From: Zwartia panacis
Lineage (GTDB): Bacteria > Pseudomonadota > Gammaproteobacteria > Burkholderiales > Burkholderiaceae_B
NCBI RefSeq assembly: GCF_030410395.1
Contig: NZ_JAUHHF010000003.1
Coordinates: 372,001 to 436,000 of the forward strand
DNA length: 64,000 nucleotides
Reading direction: 5' to 3'
Part shown: piece after piece, positions 52,709 to 61,010 of the stretch
How the letters are laid out: every line of letters begins with the position of its first letter
Position numbering within the stretch: position 1 is the stretch's first letter
Position numbers and translations under genes: made by a program
The notes under the pieces: model-generated
Told to the model about the DNA's origin: nothing
The model's input: only the letters and a program-made list of their open reading frames with translations
The model's database searches: none

Positions 52709-53869
52709 TTAGAACTGGTGACGCATACCGAGACCAACTGTGGTGCTCTTAGCTGTGTCAACTGTACCGACGTTTTGCATCGTACCCACGAAAGCGTACA
52801 GGTTTGTGCGCTTGGTGAAGTCGTATGTGTAGGCCAGGTTATATGCTGTCTGGTTCTGTGCGTTATAGATGTCTTTCATGTTGGTGTTAGGAGTCAACAT
52901 TGTCCACGACAACAAGACACGTGAAACTGGGTTCACAGGAATTGTTGCGCCAACGATGTAGCTGTTTGTACCAACTGCTGGAGCGAAAATCAGATCGCCA
53001 GTACCGACTGGGTTACCAGCCAATGTTGCACCAGCTCCGCCACCACCCTGACCGAGGACAGCGCCGTCACGTGTCTGACCGTAGCCAGCTGCAATCTTGA
53101 CGACTTTGAAGTCATAGCTACCAGCCAAGTTCCATGAGCTGATAGAAGCGCTACGACCTTGTGTCAGACCAGCTTCAGAGTAGATTTTGTCATACGAAGC
53201 AGCTGCGTAGAAAGGACCGTTTGCGTACTTAGCACCGAGTGTCAACTGACGTGTGTTATTCGAAGAAGCAAAGTTGTAGCCTGTGCCGCTTGTGCCGCCA
53301 CCTGCGTCGGCAGTGTAGAGACCGGTGTTGCCCGTTGCGAACGAGTAACCGACACCAGCCTGGAAGCCAGACATGTTAGGTGTTTGATACTTGAGTGTGT
53401 TGCTGATACGGTCGGTGTTAGCCACGCCGAATGCAGCACCCATGTTCAACTGACCGAAGCCTGTGCCGAACGGATCAACTGGGATACCAACGTATTCTGT
53501 TGCGAAGTTGAGCTGACGACCCAAACGGACATAGCCCCATGAATTGCTTTCAACGCCCATCCATGCCTGACGACCGAACAAACGGCTGCCCTGCAATGCT
53601 GTACCGTTACCGATATCAAAGCCGCTCTCGAGCATGAACGTTGCCTTGTTACCGCCACCGAGGTCTTCGACGCCTTTCAGGCCGAAGCGGTTACCGGACT
53701 GTTGGCCATAGCCCAGACCGAAGTTGGATGCGCCATCGCCGTTTGAAAGGCTGACGCTTGTGTAACGCAGACCACCGTCAACGATACCGTACAAAGTTAC
53801 TGAGGATTGGGCCGAAGCGGCACCAGCAAAGCCGGCTAGCAGGGCGGCGGCGAGCAGAGTCTTTTTCAT
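52709..53869 (-). CDS. Gram-negative trimeric porin
   Basis: A 386-residue outer-membrane porin of the Burkholderiales general-porin family. The signal peptide is MKKTLLAAALLAGFAGAASA, cleaved before QSSVTLYG; the mature part has alternating beta strands with NRFGLKGVEDLGGGNKATF and GRQAWMGVESNSWGYVRLGRQ, and ends in a C-terminal Phe (GLGMRHQF), the outer-membrane insertion signal. A GGAG site precedes the ATG. It has its own strong terminator. It is a natural candidate target of the OmpR-EnvZ pair at 29681-31829, though that is inference. Confidence 0.96.
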   Translation of the reverse strand: MKKTLLAAALLAGFAGAASAQSSVTLYGIVDGGLRYTSVSLSNGDGASNFGLGYGQQSGNRFGLKGVEDLGGGNKATFMLESGFDIGNGTALQGSRLFGRQAWMGVESNSWGYVRLGRQLNFATEYVGIPVDPFGTGFGQLNMGAAFGVANTDRISNTLKYQTPNMSGFQAGVGYSFATGNTGLYTADAGGGTSGTGYNFASSNNTRQLTLGAKYANGPFYAAASYDKIYSEAGLTQGRSASISSWNLAGSYDFKVVKIAAGYGQTRDGAVLGQGGGGAGATLAGNPVGTGDLIFAPAVGTNSYIVGATIPVNPVSRVLLSWTMLTPNTNMKDIYNAQNQTAYNLAYTYDFTKRTNLYAFVGTMQNVGTVDTAKSTTVGLGMRHQF

Positions 53870-54143
53870 TTAAGAAATCTCCGTAGATTTGAGTGACAAG
53901 AGCAACAAACAACTATTTGTCTGCCGCCCCCCTAACTCCGCTAAGGGAAGTTGACGCTATTGCATCAAAAATCGGGGGCTGTGGCTATGAAACCAGACAG
54001 AAAAGAGCCTTGGGAGACTATTTTTGTTGGGTTACAGCAACAAAACGAGCAAAACAGAGCAAAAAAAGAGGGTTTACCCGTACACCATTGTAGTAATAGA
54101 ACAACAACGGAAATTGTTGATTTTGCCCACTCAAAAATAAAAA
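53870..54143 (-). other. Upstream region of the porin gene, no gene seen
   Basis: This stretch between the usp terminator and the porin start holds no supported gene. It is A/T-richer than its surroundings and rich in CAACAA/AACAA runs. On the minus strand a TACAAT-like -10 occurs at 54087-54092, with no convincing -35. A long porin 5' UTR, the target of small RNAs or OmpR, would fit, but nothing proves it. Confidence 0.4.
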
Positions 54144-54170
54144 CGAGCCGGAAACAAATATTCCGACTCG
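54144..54170 (-). terminator. Terminator after the universal stress protein gene
   Basis: On the minus strand CGAGTCGGAA pairs with TTCCGGCTCG (one G-T wobble) around a 7-nt loop, followed by TTTTTATTTTT. It lies 45 nt beyond the usp stop. Confidence 0.88.
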
Positions 54171-54214
54171 CCTCTTTAATCAGCCCGCACGATGGGCCCG
54201 ATACAGCTTTAAAA

Positions 54215-54643
54215 CTACTTAATCAGCACCACCGGCTGCTTGGCCTGGGCCAGAACGCGCTGCGCCACGGAGCCCAGCAGGATGTCAGCAATCGCGCCAC
54301 GACCTTTGGAGCCCAGCACAATCATGTCGTATTTCCCTTTTTGCCCGTGCGCAACGATTTCCTGGGGAGCATTACCGACCAGCATGACCATATCGTGCTT
54401 GATTCCCTTTTCATCGAGTACTTTCATCGCAGACTTGAGCTCTTTTTCGCTGAGTTCACGAAGGTAGTCGGCAACCGCCTCTTTCCCCACGAATGCTTTG
54501 GCATGACGCAATCCAGCATCGTCGTGTACGCTGATGAGCGTAATGCTCTTTGTCTTGTCGTTGCTGTTGGCCAACAAATCGGCAGCATATTTGACAGCAC
54601 GCAGTGCATTCTTGGAGCCGTCGGAGGCGACGAGAATTTTCAT
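54215..54643 (-). CDS. Universal stress protein, UspA family
   Basis: A 142-residue single-domain Usp. The ATP-binding signature GSKGRGAIADILLGSVAQRVL is close to the consensus G-x2-G-x9-G-S/T, and the N-terminal MKILVASDGS supplies the nucleotide Asp. Usps aid survival in stasis or low oxygen. An AAGGA site precedes the ATG. A CRP-like palindrome lies about 90 nt upstream. It stands alone between tRNA-Leu and the porin gene. Confidence 0.93.
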   Translation of the reverse strand: MKILVASDGSKNALRAVKYAADLLANSNDKTKSITLISVHDDAGLRHAKAFVGKEAVADYLRELSEKELKSAMKVLDEKGIKHDMVMLVGNAPQEIVAHGQKGKYDMIVLGSKGRGAIADILLGSVAQRVLAQAKQPVVLIK

Positions 54644-54692
54644 GATTCAGTCCTTCTTGGTTTGTAATAAGTGAATCTTGCTAAAAATTTTT

Positions 54693-54735
54693 ATGGCTTT
54701 GTGCTCGTCAATGTGCGAACGCGCACAAAAGCCAT
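54693..54735. repeat. Long inverted repeat in the usp leader
   Basis: ATGGCTTTGTGC (54693-54704) pairs with GCACAAAAGCCAT (54723-54735) with one bulged base, and the loop contains a second inverted repeat, TGTGCG-AACG-CGCACA (54712-54727), that overlaps the right arm. The two alternatives are mutually exclusive folds. Confidence 0.65.
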
Positions 54736-54757
54736 ATTGTGAACATTGTCACAATAT
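54734..54757. promoter_or_regulatory. CRP/FNR-superfamily palindrome upstream of usp
   Basis: Perfect 9-bp arms ATATTGTGA and TCACAATAT separated by ACATTG. The core TGTGA-N6-TCACA (54738-54753) equals the CRP consensus. It is 91-114 nt upstream of the usp start codon, a distance that suits activation if the transcript has a moderate leader. An FNR/ANR protein could also recognise a variant of this site. Confidence 0.6.
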
Positions 54758-54848
54758 ACCTAAAAGTTTTGTGTTCTTGGTGAGATCGCAAGAGATATGC
54801 GTTGAACTGCAGAGAAATTACGTTGAAGTTTTAACTGCAGACATTTGA

Positions 54849-54933
54849 TGGTGCCGACGGCGAGACTCGAACTCGCACAGCTTTCGCCACTACCCCCTCA
54901 AGATAGCGTGTCTACCAATTTCACCACGTCGGC
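54849..54933 (-). tRNA. tRNA-Leu, anticodon GAG
   Basis: An 85-nt class II tRNA including an encoded CCA. Acceptor arms GCCGACG and CGTCGGC pair exactly; the anticodon loop is TTGAGGG with anticodon GAG (CTC codons); the long variable arm and TTCGAGTC T-loop are present. It lies 71 nt after secG on the same strand, probably cotranscribed with tpiA-secG. Confidence 0.97.
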
Positions 54934-55003
54934 TTTTTGTGTGGTCTTGATTAGCCAAAGATTGTAGCACGTAGCGACAATCTTTGACTTGAACTTTGAC
55001 CCT

Positions 55004-55489
55004 TTAATTACTAGTAGGTGCTGCGGGAGCAGCCGGTACCACAGGTGCAGCAGGTACTGAGGGCACCACAGGTGCAGCCGGTACTGCAGGCACTGCAGGC
55101 ACTGCTGGAACTGCAGGGGTACTTGGCACACCAGGAACGGCATTAACAGGCGCCGCAGGTGCAACGCCCGGAACAGCCGAACCGGCAGGTGGTGCAACAG
55201 GTGGGGTTTGTGTGAAGTTTTGCATGATGCCCGTGTCCTGCCCCGTATTTCCACGATTTGCCACGTAGGCCAAACCGATTGTGGAAATAAAGAAGACAAC
55301 AGCGGCCCATTTTGTCGCGCGAGACATAAAGTTTGCGGCACCCGTTGCACCAAACAAACTACCGGCCGAGCCGCTACCAAAAGCTGACCCCATGTCAGCA
55401 CCCTTGCCTTGCTGGAGCAAAACGAGTGAGATGATGGCTAGGGAAGACAGGATCTGCACAACCAGCAGAAGATTAAACATCCAAGACAT
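55004..55489 (-). CDS. secG: Protein translocase subunit SecG, with Pro/Ala/Val tail
   Basis: A 161-residue SecG. Two membrane helices (about 5-25 and 60-76) flank the conserved LLQQGKGADMGSAFGSGSAG. From residue about 96 the protein is almost only Pro, Ala and Val in VPA-type repeats, encoded by short DNA repeats (roughly 55020-55130). E. coli SecG is 110 residues. It stimulates SecYEG export. It lies 53 nt after tpiA. Confidence 0.95.
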   Translation of the reverse strand: MSWMFNLLLVVQILSSLAIISLVLLQQGKGADMGSAFGSGSAGSLFGATGAANFMSRATKWAAVVFFISTIGLAYVANRGNTGQDTGIMQNFTQTPPVAPPAGSAVPGVAPAAPVNAVPGVPSTPAVPAVPAVPAVPAAPVVPSVPAAPVVPAAPAAPTSN

Positions 55490-55542
55490 TGAAACGCTCC
55501 GAAAACTGAATAGCGAGGAAAAACCAGAAACAGAACTGCCTG

Positions 55543-56283
55543 TTAGGCAGCGATAGCCAAGAAATCCTCTGCAACCAAAGACGCCCCACCGACCAGTGCA
55601 CCGTCGATGTCAGGCATGGCAAACAAACTCGCGGCATTTGCCGCCTTAACGCTACCACCATACAAAATCTGAACCTGCTCTGCACCCGCACCTTTAAGCG
55701 CCGCTCGGATCGCCGCATGCACTTCCTGGGCTTGCTCAGGGGTTGCGGTACGACCAGTGCCAATCGCCCAGACGGGCTCATAGGCAATGACCATTTTCAG
55801 GACTGCCTCTGAACCAAGCGCCAAAACTGGGGCGAGCTGGCGGGTAATCACAGACACTGCCTGACCGGCATCCCGTTCAGCCAGAGATTCACCTACACAC
55901 ACGACAGGCGTGAGACCTGCAGTCAATGCCGCACGCGCCTTGTCCGACACAAGCTGATCTGATTCGGCATGCATCGCGCGTCGCTCGGAGTGACCCACCA
56001 GGACATAATGACAAGAAAAATCCTTTAGCATCCCGCCGGAAACTTCACCCGTGTATGCACCCTGTGCGTGCACGCTGATGTCCTGAGCGCCCCATGCAAT
56101 GGACGAACCTGACAAAGCCAAAGCAGTCTGGGCAAGATATGGGAAAGGCACACACACACCCATCTGCGTGGTGGTTGCGGCTCTGGGCGCCGCCAAAAGA
56201 GCATTCAGCAACTTGGTGTTATCCGCCAGATTGCCATGCATTTTCCAATTGCCGAGTACGAGTCGAGTGCGAGTTGCAGTCAT
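55543..56283 (-). CDS. tpiA: Triosephosphate isomerase
   Basis: A 246-residue TIM barrel of glycolysis. Catalytic residues are Asn12 and Lys14 (LGNWKMHG), the histidine in VLVGHSERR, the glutamate in AYEPVWAIGTG, and the phosphate loop YGGSVKAANA. The frame runs further upstream, but ATG 56283 fits the family. It heads tpiA-secG-tRNA-Leu and is divergent from tRNA-Ser. Confidence 0.97.
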   Translation of the reverse strand: MTATRTRLVLGNWKMHGNLADNTKLLNALLAAPRAATTTQMGVCVPFPYLAQTALALSGSSIAWGAQDISVHAQGAYTGEVSGGMLKDFSCHYVLVGHSERRAMHAESDQLVSDKARAALTAGLTPVVCVGESLAERDAGQAVSVITRQLAPVLALGSEAVLKMVIAYEPVWAIGTGRTATPEQAQEVHAAIRAALKGAGAEQVQILYGGSVKAANAASLFAMPDIDGALVGGASLVAEDFLAIAA

Positions 56284-56386
56284 TTTTGAGCGTTGAATAG
56301 ATAGCAGCAAACCCAGAATTGTATCCTGTTGGCCACTCTTGAGGGGGTCGCTGCCCCATTGGCAGGAAATATCCCGATAAATCGTT

Positions 56387-56392
56387 TATGAT
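56387..56392 (+). promoter_or_regulatory. Possible -10 box of tRNA-Ser
   Basis: TATGAT lies 16 nt before the tRNA-Ser 5' end, the right place for a -10 element. No consensus -35 is present at normal spacing; TTGGCA at 56359 is too far (22 nt). Confidence 0.4.
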
Positions 56393-56407
56393 TCAGCCCT
56401 TCTTGAT

Positions 56408-56497
56408 GGAAGCGTGGCCGAGTGGTTTAAGGCACCGGTCTTGAAAACCGGCGAGGGTTCACGCCCTCCGTGAGTTCGAATCTCACCGCTTCCGCCA
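56408..56497 (+). tRNA. tRNA-Ser, anticodon TGA
   Basis: A 90-nt class II tRNA with encoded CCA. GGAAGCG pairs with CGCTTCC; the anticodon stem CCGGT/ACCGG encloses CTTGAAA, giving anticodon TGA (TCA codons); a long variable arm and GTTCGAATC are present. It ends 10 nt before the convergent SMR gene stop. Confidence 0.97.
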
Positions 56498-56507
56498 GTT
56501 TCCGGCC

Positions 56508-56828
56508 CTACCCTAGCTTGAGCATCACCACGCCCAAGATAATAAATGCCACGCCTAACCAGCGAATTGGCAAGCTCGGATCCCCGAAAAAAAACACCCC
56601 CAGAGCAAATGTGCCGACTGCGCCAATCGAGGTCCAGACCGCATAGGCCGTGCCAATCGGAATTTCTTTCAAAGAAAACCACAATAGTGCACCGCTAATC
56701 GCCATACTGACGATCGCCAGCACCAGCCCCCAGATTTTCATGCCTGGTGCATCAGCCAGCTTCAAGCCCAAGGGCCAACCCACCTCGCAAAGCCCGGCAA
56801 TCAAAAGGGCGCCCCAGTAAATACTCAT
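56508..56828 (-). CDS. sugE: SMR family exporter, Gdx/SugE type
   Basis: A 106-residue, four-helix small multidrug resistance protein. The catalytic glutamate is in LLIAGLCEVGWPLGLK and the signature GTAYAVWTSIGAVGTF follows. The W-x2-GLK context and lack of EmrE features favour the guanidinium exporter (Gdx) branch. No guanidine riboswitch was recognised upstream. The 5' region has repeated GTTTCT blocks around TATACT (minus strand, about 56887-56904), a possible promoter shared with moaA. Confidence 0.88.
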   Translation of the reverse strand: MSIYWGALLIAGLCEVGWPLGLKLADAPGMKIWGLVLAIVSMAISGALLWFSLKEIPIGTAYAVWTSIGAVGTFALGVFFFGDPSLPIRWLGVAFIILGVVMLKLG

Positions 56829-56930
56829 GTTGATACCCCACTTGTTGACATGGCGGTTTACAGATTAAATTCAAAATAAGAGTACATTTAGAAACAGTAT
56901 AAGAAACTAGGCTTGACCGACGCACTTGTG

Positions 56931-57923
56931 ATGACAGAGACAACTTCACCCCTCATCGACCGCTTTGGCAGAAGCATTGAGTATCTGCGCCTCTCGGTGA
57001 CGGATCGTTGCGACATGAAGTGCACCTATTGCTTGCCAAAAAGCTTCAAAGGCTATCAGGAGCCCAAAAACTGGCTGACTTTTGATGAAATCGAGCGGGT
57101 GGTGGGTGCTTTTGCCCGAATGGGAACCTCTCGCATCCGCTTAACGGGCGGTGAGCCTCTGTTGCGTCGCAATCTTCCTGAACTGGCCGCCCGCATCAGC
57201 GCCCTGCCCGGCATTCGGGACCTTTCTCTGTCAACCAATGGCACACAGCTCCCTAAACACGCTGCGGCATTGCGCGCAGCGGGCGTCTCCAGACTGAACA
57301 TTAGCCTGGATAGTCTGAATCGTGAATGTGTCACGCAAATTACCGGTCGCGACAGTATCGATGACGTGATGGCGGGTCTCGATGCCGCCGAACAGCATGG
57401 CTTTTCACCGATCAAGCTCAACATGGTTGTCATGCCAGGTGTCAACGAGCACGAAGTCGAAGCCATGACAGAGTTCTGTATCAACCGCGGCTTTATTCTG
57501 CGTTTGATTGAAACGATGCCGATGGGTAGTACCGGCCTGGCCTCTGGCTACACCCCCCTTGGCCCTGTACTCGAGCGACTGCGCGAACGCTTTGAACTCA
57601 TTCCTGAGATCAAAGAAATGGGTGGCGGTCCCGCACGCTATTGGCGTACCGTCGACGGTCGCGGACAAATTGGTCTCATCACGCCAATTAGTCAGCATTT
57701 CTGTGAAACCTGTAACAGAGTGCGGCTGTCTGTCGACGGCACACTTTACTTGTGTCTGGGTCAAGAAGAAAAAGTCGAGCTCAGGCCCTTGTTACGCGCC
57801 GGCATTTCTGATGCCGAGCTCGAACAAACGCTGCGCGAGGGCATTGAGCTCAAACCCGAGCGTCACGAATTTCGCGAAGCCCCGACAAAAATCATTCGCT
57901 TTATGTCTCAAACCGGGGGCTAA
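56931..57923 (+). CDS. moaA: GTP 3',8-cyclase MoaA
   Basis: About 330 residues, radical SAM enzyme starting molybdenum cofactor synthesis. The SAM cluster uses Cys27, Cys31 and Cys34 (TDRCDMKCTYC); the second cluster is in FCETCNRVRL with CLG further on; the protein ends in the conserved Gly-Gly. A TTG at 56913 and GTG at 56928 are alternative starts; none has a good ribosome binding site. It heads moaA-moeA-moaD-moaE-mobA-moaC. Confidence 0.96.
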   Translation: MTETTSPLIDRFGRSIEYLRLSVTDRCDMKCTYCLPKSFKGYQEPKNWLTFDEIERVVGAFARMGTSRIRLTGGEPLLRRNLPELAARISALPGIRDLSLSTNGTQLPKHAAALRAAGVSRLNISLDSLNRECVTQITGRDSIDDVMAGLDAAEQHGFSPIKLNMVVMPGVNEHEVEAMTEFCINRGFILRLIETMPMGSTGLASGYTPLGPVLERLRERFELIPEIKEMGGGPARYWRTVDGRGQIGLITPISQHFCETCNRVRLSVDGTLYLCLGQEEKVELRPLLRAGISDAELEQTLREGIELKPERHEFREAPTKIIRFMSQTGG

Positions 57924-57978
57924 CGGCCTCGTGCAGGTAGGTTAAAGTCTGGTTTGAGTCTCACCAAAGCCTAATCGC

Positions 57979-59202
57979 ATGAAACCCAGAGCCAACCTCC
58001 TGAATTTTGAAGACGCGCGCCATACTCTTCTGTCAAGCGCGCAGCCACTTGTCGCGACTGAAACACTCTCTCTTTTAGCTGCGCAAGGGCGCACGCTCGC
58101 GCAAGCAATCACGTCCCCGATCAACGTCCCCGGTTTTGATAACTCCGCCATGGACGGCTATGCGCTGCATGTGCAGGACATCGGGAGGCTGCCAGAACTT
58201 TTCCCTGTCACTCAACGCATCGCAGCGGGTCAAACTGGTACACCACTCGGACCCGATACGGCGGCTCGTATTTTCACGGGAGCTCCGATCCCCGAAGGCG
58301 CGAATGTTGTCGTGCCCCAGGAGCATACTCAAGAGCGGGACGGGTCGATCGCTCTCACACACCCGATTGAGCTTTCTCAACACATACGTTGCCGTGGAGA
58401 GGATATCGCTGCGGGTGGAGTGGTCCTTGCAGCAGGACAGCGCTTAGGCGCGGCGCAGCTCGCCATGCTGGCGTCAATCGGTATTGCGAGCGTGACGGTA
58501 TTTAAACCGCTTAAGGTAGGCGTTTTCTTTACTGGAGACGAACTGACAGAACCCGGACAGCCTTTGGCGCCCGGCGGGATTTACAACAGCAACCGCTACG
58601 CGATCAATGGACTGCTCACCCAGCTGAGCTGCCATGTCAAGGACTACGGCATTGTGCGCGACACGGCCGAGGAAACTCGAGAAGCCCTCAGCAAAGCCGC
58701 GAGTGAGAATGATGTCATCATCACTTGCGGAGGGGTGTCCGTGGGCGAAGAAGATCATGTGAAAGCGGCTGTGATGGCACTTGGCACTCTCGATCTTTGG
58801 CAAATCTCCATGAAGCCAGGTAAGCCCCTTGCTTATGGACGCGTCGGTCAAACAGACTTCATCGGCTTGCCGGGTAATCCAGTTAGTGCGTTTGTGACTT
58901 TCTTATTAATGGCACGACCATTTTTGCTCAAGCGTATGGGCGCGATCGATACAGGCTTGAAATACCTCACAGCGACTGCGAATTTTGATTGGCCAAAGCC
59001 TGATCGTCGACGCGAATTTTTACGCGTCAAAATCACGAGCGATGCCTCAGGCGCACCTGTACTAGACCTTTGGCCCAACCAAGGCTCTGGCGTGATGAGT
59101 AGCCTGGCTTGGGCTGACGGCCTGGTTGATCTGGCTCCTGAGACGAAAATTGCGCGAGGTGATACGGTTCGCTACCTTTCCCTGTCAGAATTGCAGTACT
59201 GA
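57979..59202 (+). CDS. moeA: Molybdopterin molybdenumtransferase MoeA
   Basis: A 407-residue enzyme that inserts molybdate into adenylylated molybdopterin. Family motifs include VPGFDNSAMDGYAL, FTGAPIPEGANVVVPQE, TGDEL and WQISMKPGKPLAYG with FIGLPGNPVS. It lies 55 nt after moaA. Confidence 0.97.
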   Translation: MKPRANLLNFEDARHTLLSSAQPLVATETLSLLAAQGRTLAQAITSPINVPGFDNSAMDGYALHVQDIGRLPELFPVTQRIAAGQTGTPLGPDTAARIFTGAPIPEGANVVVPQEHTQERDGSIALTHPIELSQHIRCRGEDIAAGGVVLAAGQRLGAAQLAMLASIGIASVTVFKPLKVGVFFTGDELTEPGQPLAPGGIYNSNRYAINGLLTQLSCHVKDYGIVRDTAEETREALSKAASENDVIITCGGVSVGEEDHVKAAVMALGTLDLWQISMKPGKPLAYGRVGQTDFIGLPGNPVSAFVTFLLMARPFLLKRMGAIDTGLKYLTATANFDWPKPDRRREFLRVKITSDASGAPVLDLWPNQGSGVMSSLAWADGLVDLAPETKIARGDTVRYLSLSELQY

Positions 59203-59218
59203 GATCAAAATTGCCACC

Positions 59219-59476
59219 ATGAACATCCATGTTTTGTATTTTGCGCAACTGAGAGAAAAATTCGGTCTCAGTGAAGAACGCGTTCTGGTTCCCGACTCTG
59301 TGCGAACCGTACGCGACCTGATTGCGCAACTGTGCGCGCGGGGCGGTGTCTGGACGGAAACGTTTGATGGTTCACAAGCCTTTCGGGTGGCGATGAATCA
59401 GGAAATGATCGAACTCGACACTCAATTAGTCGAAGGTGCGGAATTGGCCATTTTCAGACCCGTCACGGGAGGCTGA
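59219..59476 (+). CDS. moaD: Molybdopterin synthase sulfur carrier subunit MoaD
   Basis: An 85-residue ubiquitin-like protein (MNIHVLYFAQLREKFG) ending in the essential Gly-Gly that is thiocarboxylated. The upstream frame is open, but ATG 59219 gives the family length. The stop is immediately followed by the moaE start. Confidence 0.95.
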   Translation: MNIHVLYFAQLREKFGLSEERVLVPDSVRTVRDLIAQLCARGGVWTETFDGSQAFRVAMNQEMIELDTQLVEGAELAIFRPVTGG

Positions 59477-59938
59477 ATGACTCAGTACCTCTCCGTTTCA
59501 GTCCAACACGAGGATTTTGATCTCGGCCGCGAACACAAAACATTGTTGGCGAGCGATCGCGGAATTGGTGCGATTGTGGCTTTCGTCGGCACAGTGCGCG
59601 ATCTCAATCTTGCCGATGATGTCGTGGCCCTCGAGCTCGAACATTATCCCGGAATGACTGAAAAATCATTACTGAAAATTCTTGAGCAGGCAGCGCAACG
59701 CTGGTCGCTTCAAGGCGCCCGCGTGATACACCGTATCGGAAAAATGTATCCAGGGGATCAAATCGTCCTGGTGCTGACCGCCAGCGCACATCGCGGGGAT
59801 GCCTTTGAGGCCAATCGCTTTGTCATGGACTACCTGAAAACAGAGGCGCCTTTTTGGAAAAAGGAATGGACACCACAAGGTCCACGCTGGATCGAAGCAC
59901 GCGATAGCGATCATCGGGCAGCTGCAAAATGGAAATGA
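59477..59938 (+). CDS. moaE: Molybdopterin synthase catalytic subunit MoaE
   Basis: A 153-residue catalytic subunit that, with MoaD, converts precursor Z to molybdopterin. GAIVAFVGTVRDLN, LELEHYPGMTEK and the active-site KTEAPFWKKE lysines are present. It starts directly after the moaD TGA, with a GGAG site in the end of moaD. Confidence 0.96.
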   Translation: MTQYLSVSVQHEDFDLGREHKTLLASDRGIGAIVAFVGTVRDLNLADDVVALELEHYPGMTEKSLLKILEQAAQRWSLQGARVIHRIGKMYPGDQIVLVLTASAHRGDAFEANRFVMDYLKTEAPFWKKEWTPQGPRWIEARDSDHRAAAKWK

Positions 59939-60528
59939 AACTCACTTACGATGCTCTCATCCTGGCAGGTGGTCGCGGAACCAGGCTTGGCGGCAAAGAC
60001 AAAGGTTGGGTCATGTGGAGCGGCATGCCTCTGGTTGAACATGCGCTATCAGCGCTATCCAAGCAAGAGCCACCTCCAGCACGTATTCTCATCAGCGCGA
60101 ATCGTAATGTAGATGCTTACAAACAAACGGGACACGCGGTTGTCACCGACGAGCGTCAGAATTTCGCCGGTCCGCTGGCCGGAATCGAAGCGGGACTCAT
60201 GCGCTGCAAAAAAAATAACCTGCTGGTCATTCCTTGCGATGTTCCTCTTTTGCCGAGCAATTTATATGAGCGGCTGCAACAAAGCCTGACTGACCACCCC
60301 GAGTCACTCGCCGCATACGCTGTGACCTCTGAGGGTCCTCAGCCTTTATGCTGCCTCATCAAACCCTCTGTTGCCGCCGCGCTTGGTAAACAACTCGATG
60401 CAGGCCATGGACAAGTACTCGAATGGATGACTGCGATCCATGCCGTTCAAGTGATGTTTGACGATGCGGCGGCGTTTATTAATTTTAATACTCCCGAGGC
60501 ATTTCAAGCTCAGCGGAATCCTTCATGA
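59929..60528 (+). CDS. mobA: Molybdenum cofactor guanylyltransferase MobA
   Basis: A 199-residue nucleotidyltransferase adding GMP to the cofactor. The N-terminal [18 protein letters not shown] is the GTP loop; [10 protein letters not shown] holds the metal aspartate. Two starts are possible: ATG 59929 (GGG site at about 9 nt) and ATG 59935, which overlaps the moaE stop by ATGA. Its presence implies DMSO-reductase-family enzymes (bis-MGD) elsewhere in the genome. Confidence 0.94.
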   Translation: MEMKLTYDALILAGGRGTRLGGKDKGWVMWSGMPLVEHALSALSKQEPPPARILISANRNVDAYKQTGHAVVTDERQNFAGPLAGIEAGLMRCKKNNLLVIPCDVPLLPSNLYERLQQSLTDHPESLAAYAVTSEGPQPLCCLIKPSVAAALGKQLDAGHGQVLEWMTAIHAVQVMFDDAAAFINFNTPEAFQAQRNPS

Positions 60529-61010
60529 CCCAAAATCTCACACACTTTGATGCGTCCGGTCAGGCACATATGGTGGACGTTTCCTCCAAGGAGCAAACAC
60601 ATCGACGCGCCGTCGCGCAGGGACGCATTACCATGCAGCCAGCCACCTTTACCAAACTCTCTCAAGGCGATGCTAAAAAAGGCGACGTATTAGGTGTGGC
60701 CCGTCTCGCTGGCATCTTGGCCGCCAAACAGACTGGCGCGTTGATCCCGCTTTGTCATCCCATTCCACTCACGCGCGTGACCGTTGATTTTGTGACAGAT
60801 GTGGCAACATCGTCCGTGACATGCACCGCGAGCTCGGAGACTGTGGGACGTACCGGCGTGGAAATGGAGGCGCTCACCGCCGCATCGATTGCTTTACTGA
60901 CCATTTACGATATGTTGAAAGCCATCGACCGCGGGATGGTAATCGATGGCATCAAGCTACTTGAAAAACATGGTGGTAAATCTGGGTCTTGGGTGGTTGA
61001 GTCGAACTAA
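60525..61010 (+). CDS. moaC: Cyclic pyranopterin monophosphate synthase MoaC
   Basis: A 161-residue enzyme acting after MoaA. Family motifs are [46 protein letters not shown] and the final KSG. It overlaps mobA by ATGA and its stop codon overlaps the convergent hemN stop. Confidence 0.97.
   Translation: MTQNLTHFDASGQAHMVDVSSKEQTHRRAVAQGRITMQPATFTKLSQGDAKKGDVLGVARLAGILAAKQTGALIPLCHPIPLTRVTVDFVTDVATSSVTCTASSETVGRTGVEMEALTAASIALLTIYDMLKAIDRGMVIDGIKLLEKHGGKSGSWVVESN

Noticed and set aside
53951-54667. 238-codon plus-strand frame across the usp gene and the porin upstream region
   Set aside because: It runs opposite usp and through its terminator; the part outside usp has no protein-like features.
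54898-55401. Leucine-rich minus-strand frame in the secG tail and tRNA-Leu
   Set aside because: Out-of-frame reading of the Pro/Ala/Val repeat DNA; secG in the correct frame explains the region.
56829-56930. Guanidine riboswitch ahead of the Gdx/SugE gene
   Set aside because: The space to moaA is about 100 nt, shared by two genes, and none of the guanidine riboswitch motifs (such as paired ACGG hairpins) was recognised.
56700-56930. Molybdenum cofactor riboswitch before moaA
   Set aside because: Too little leader sequence and no matching structured element seen.
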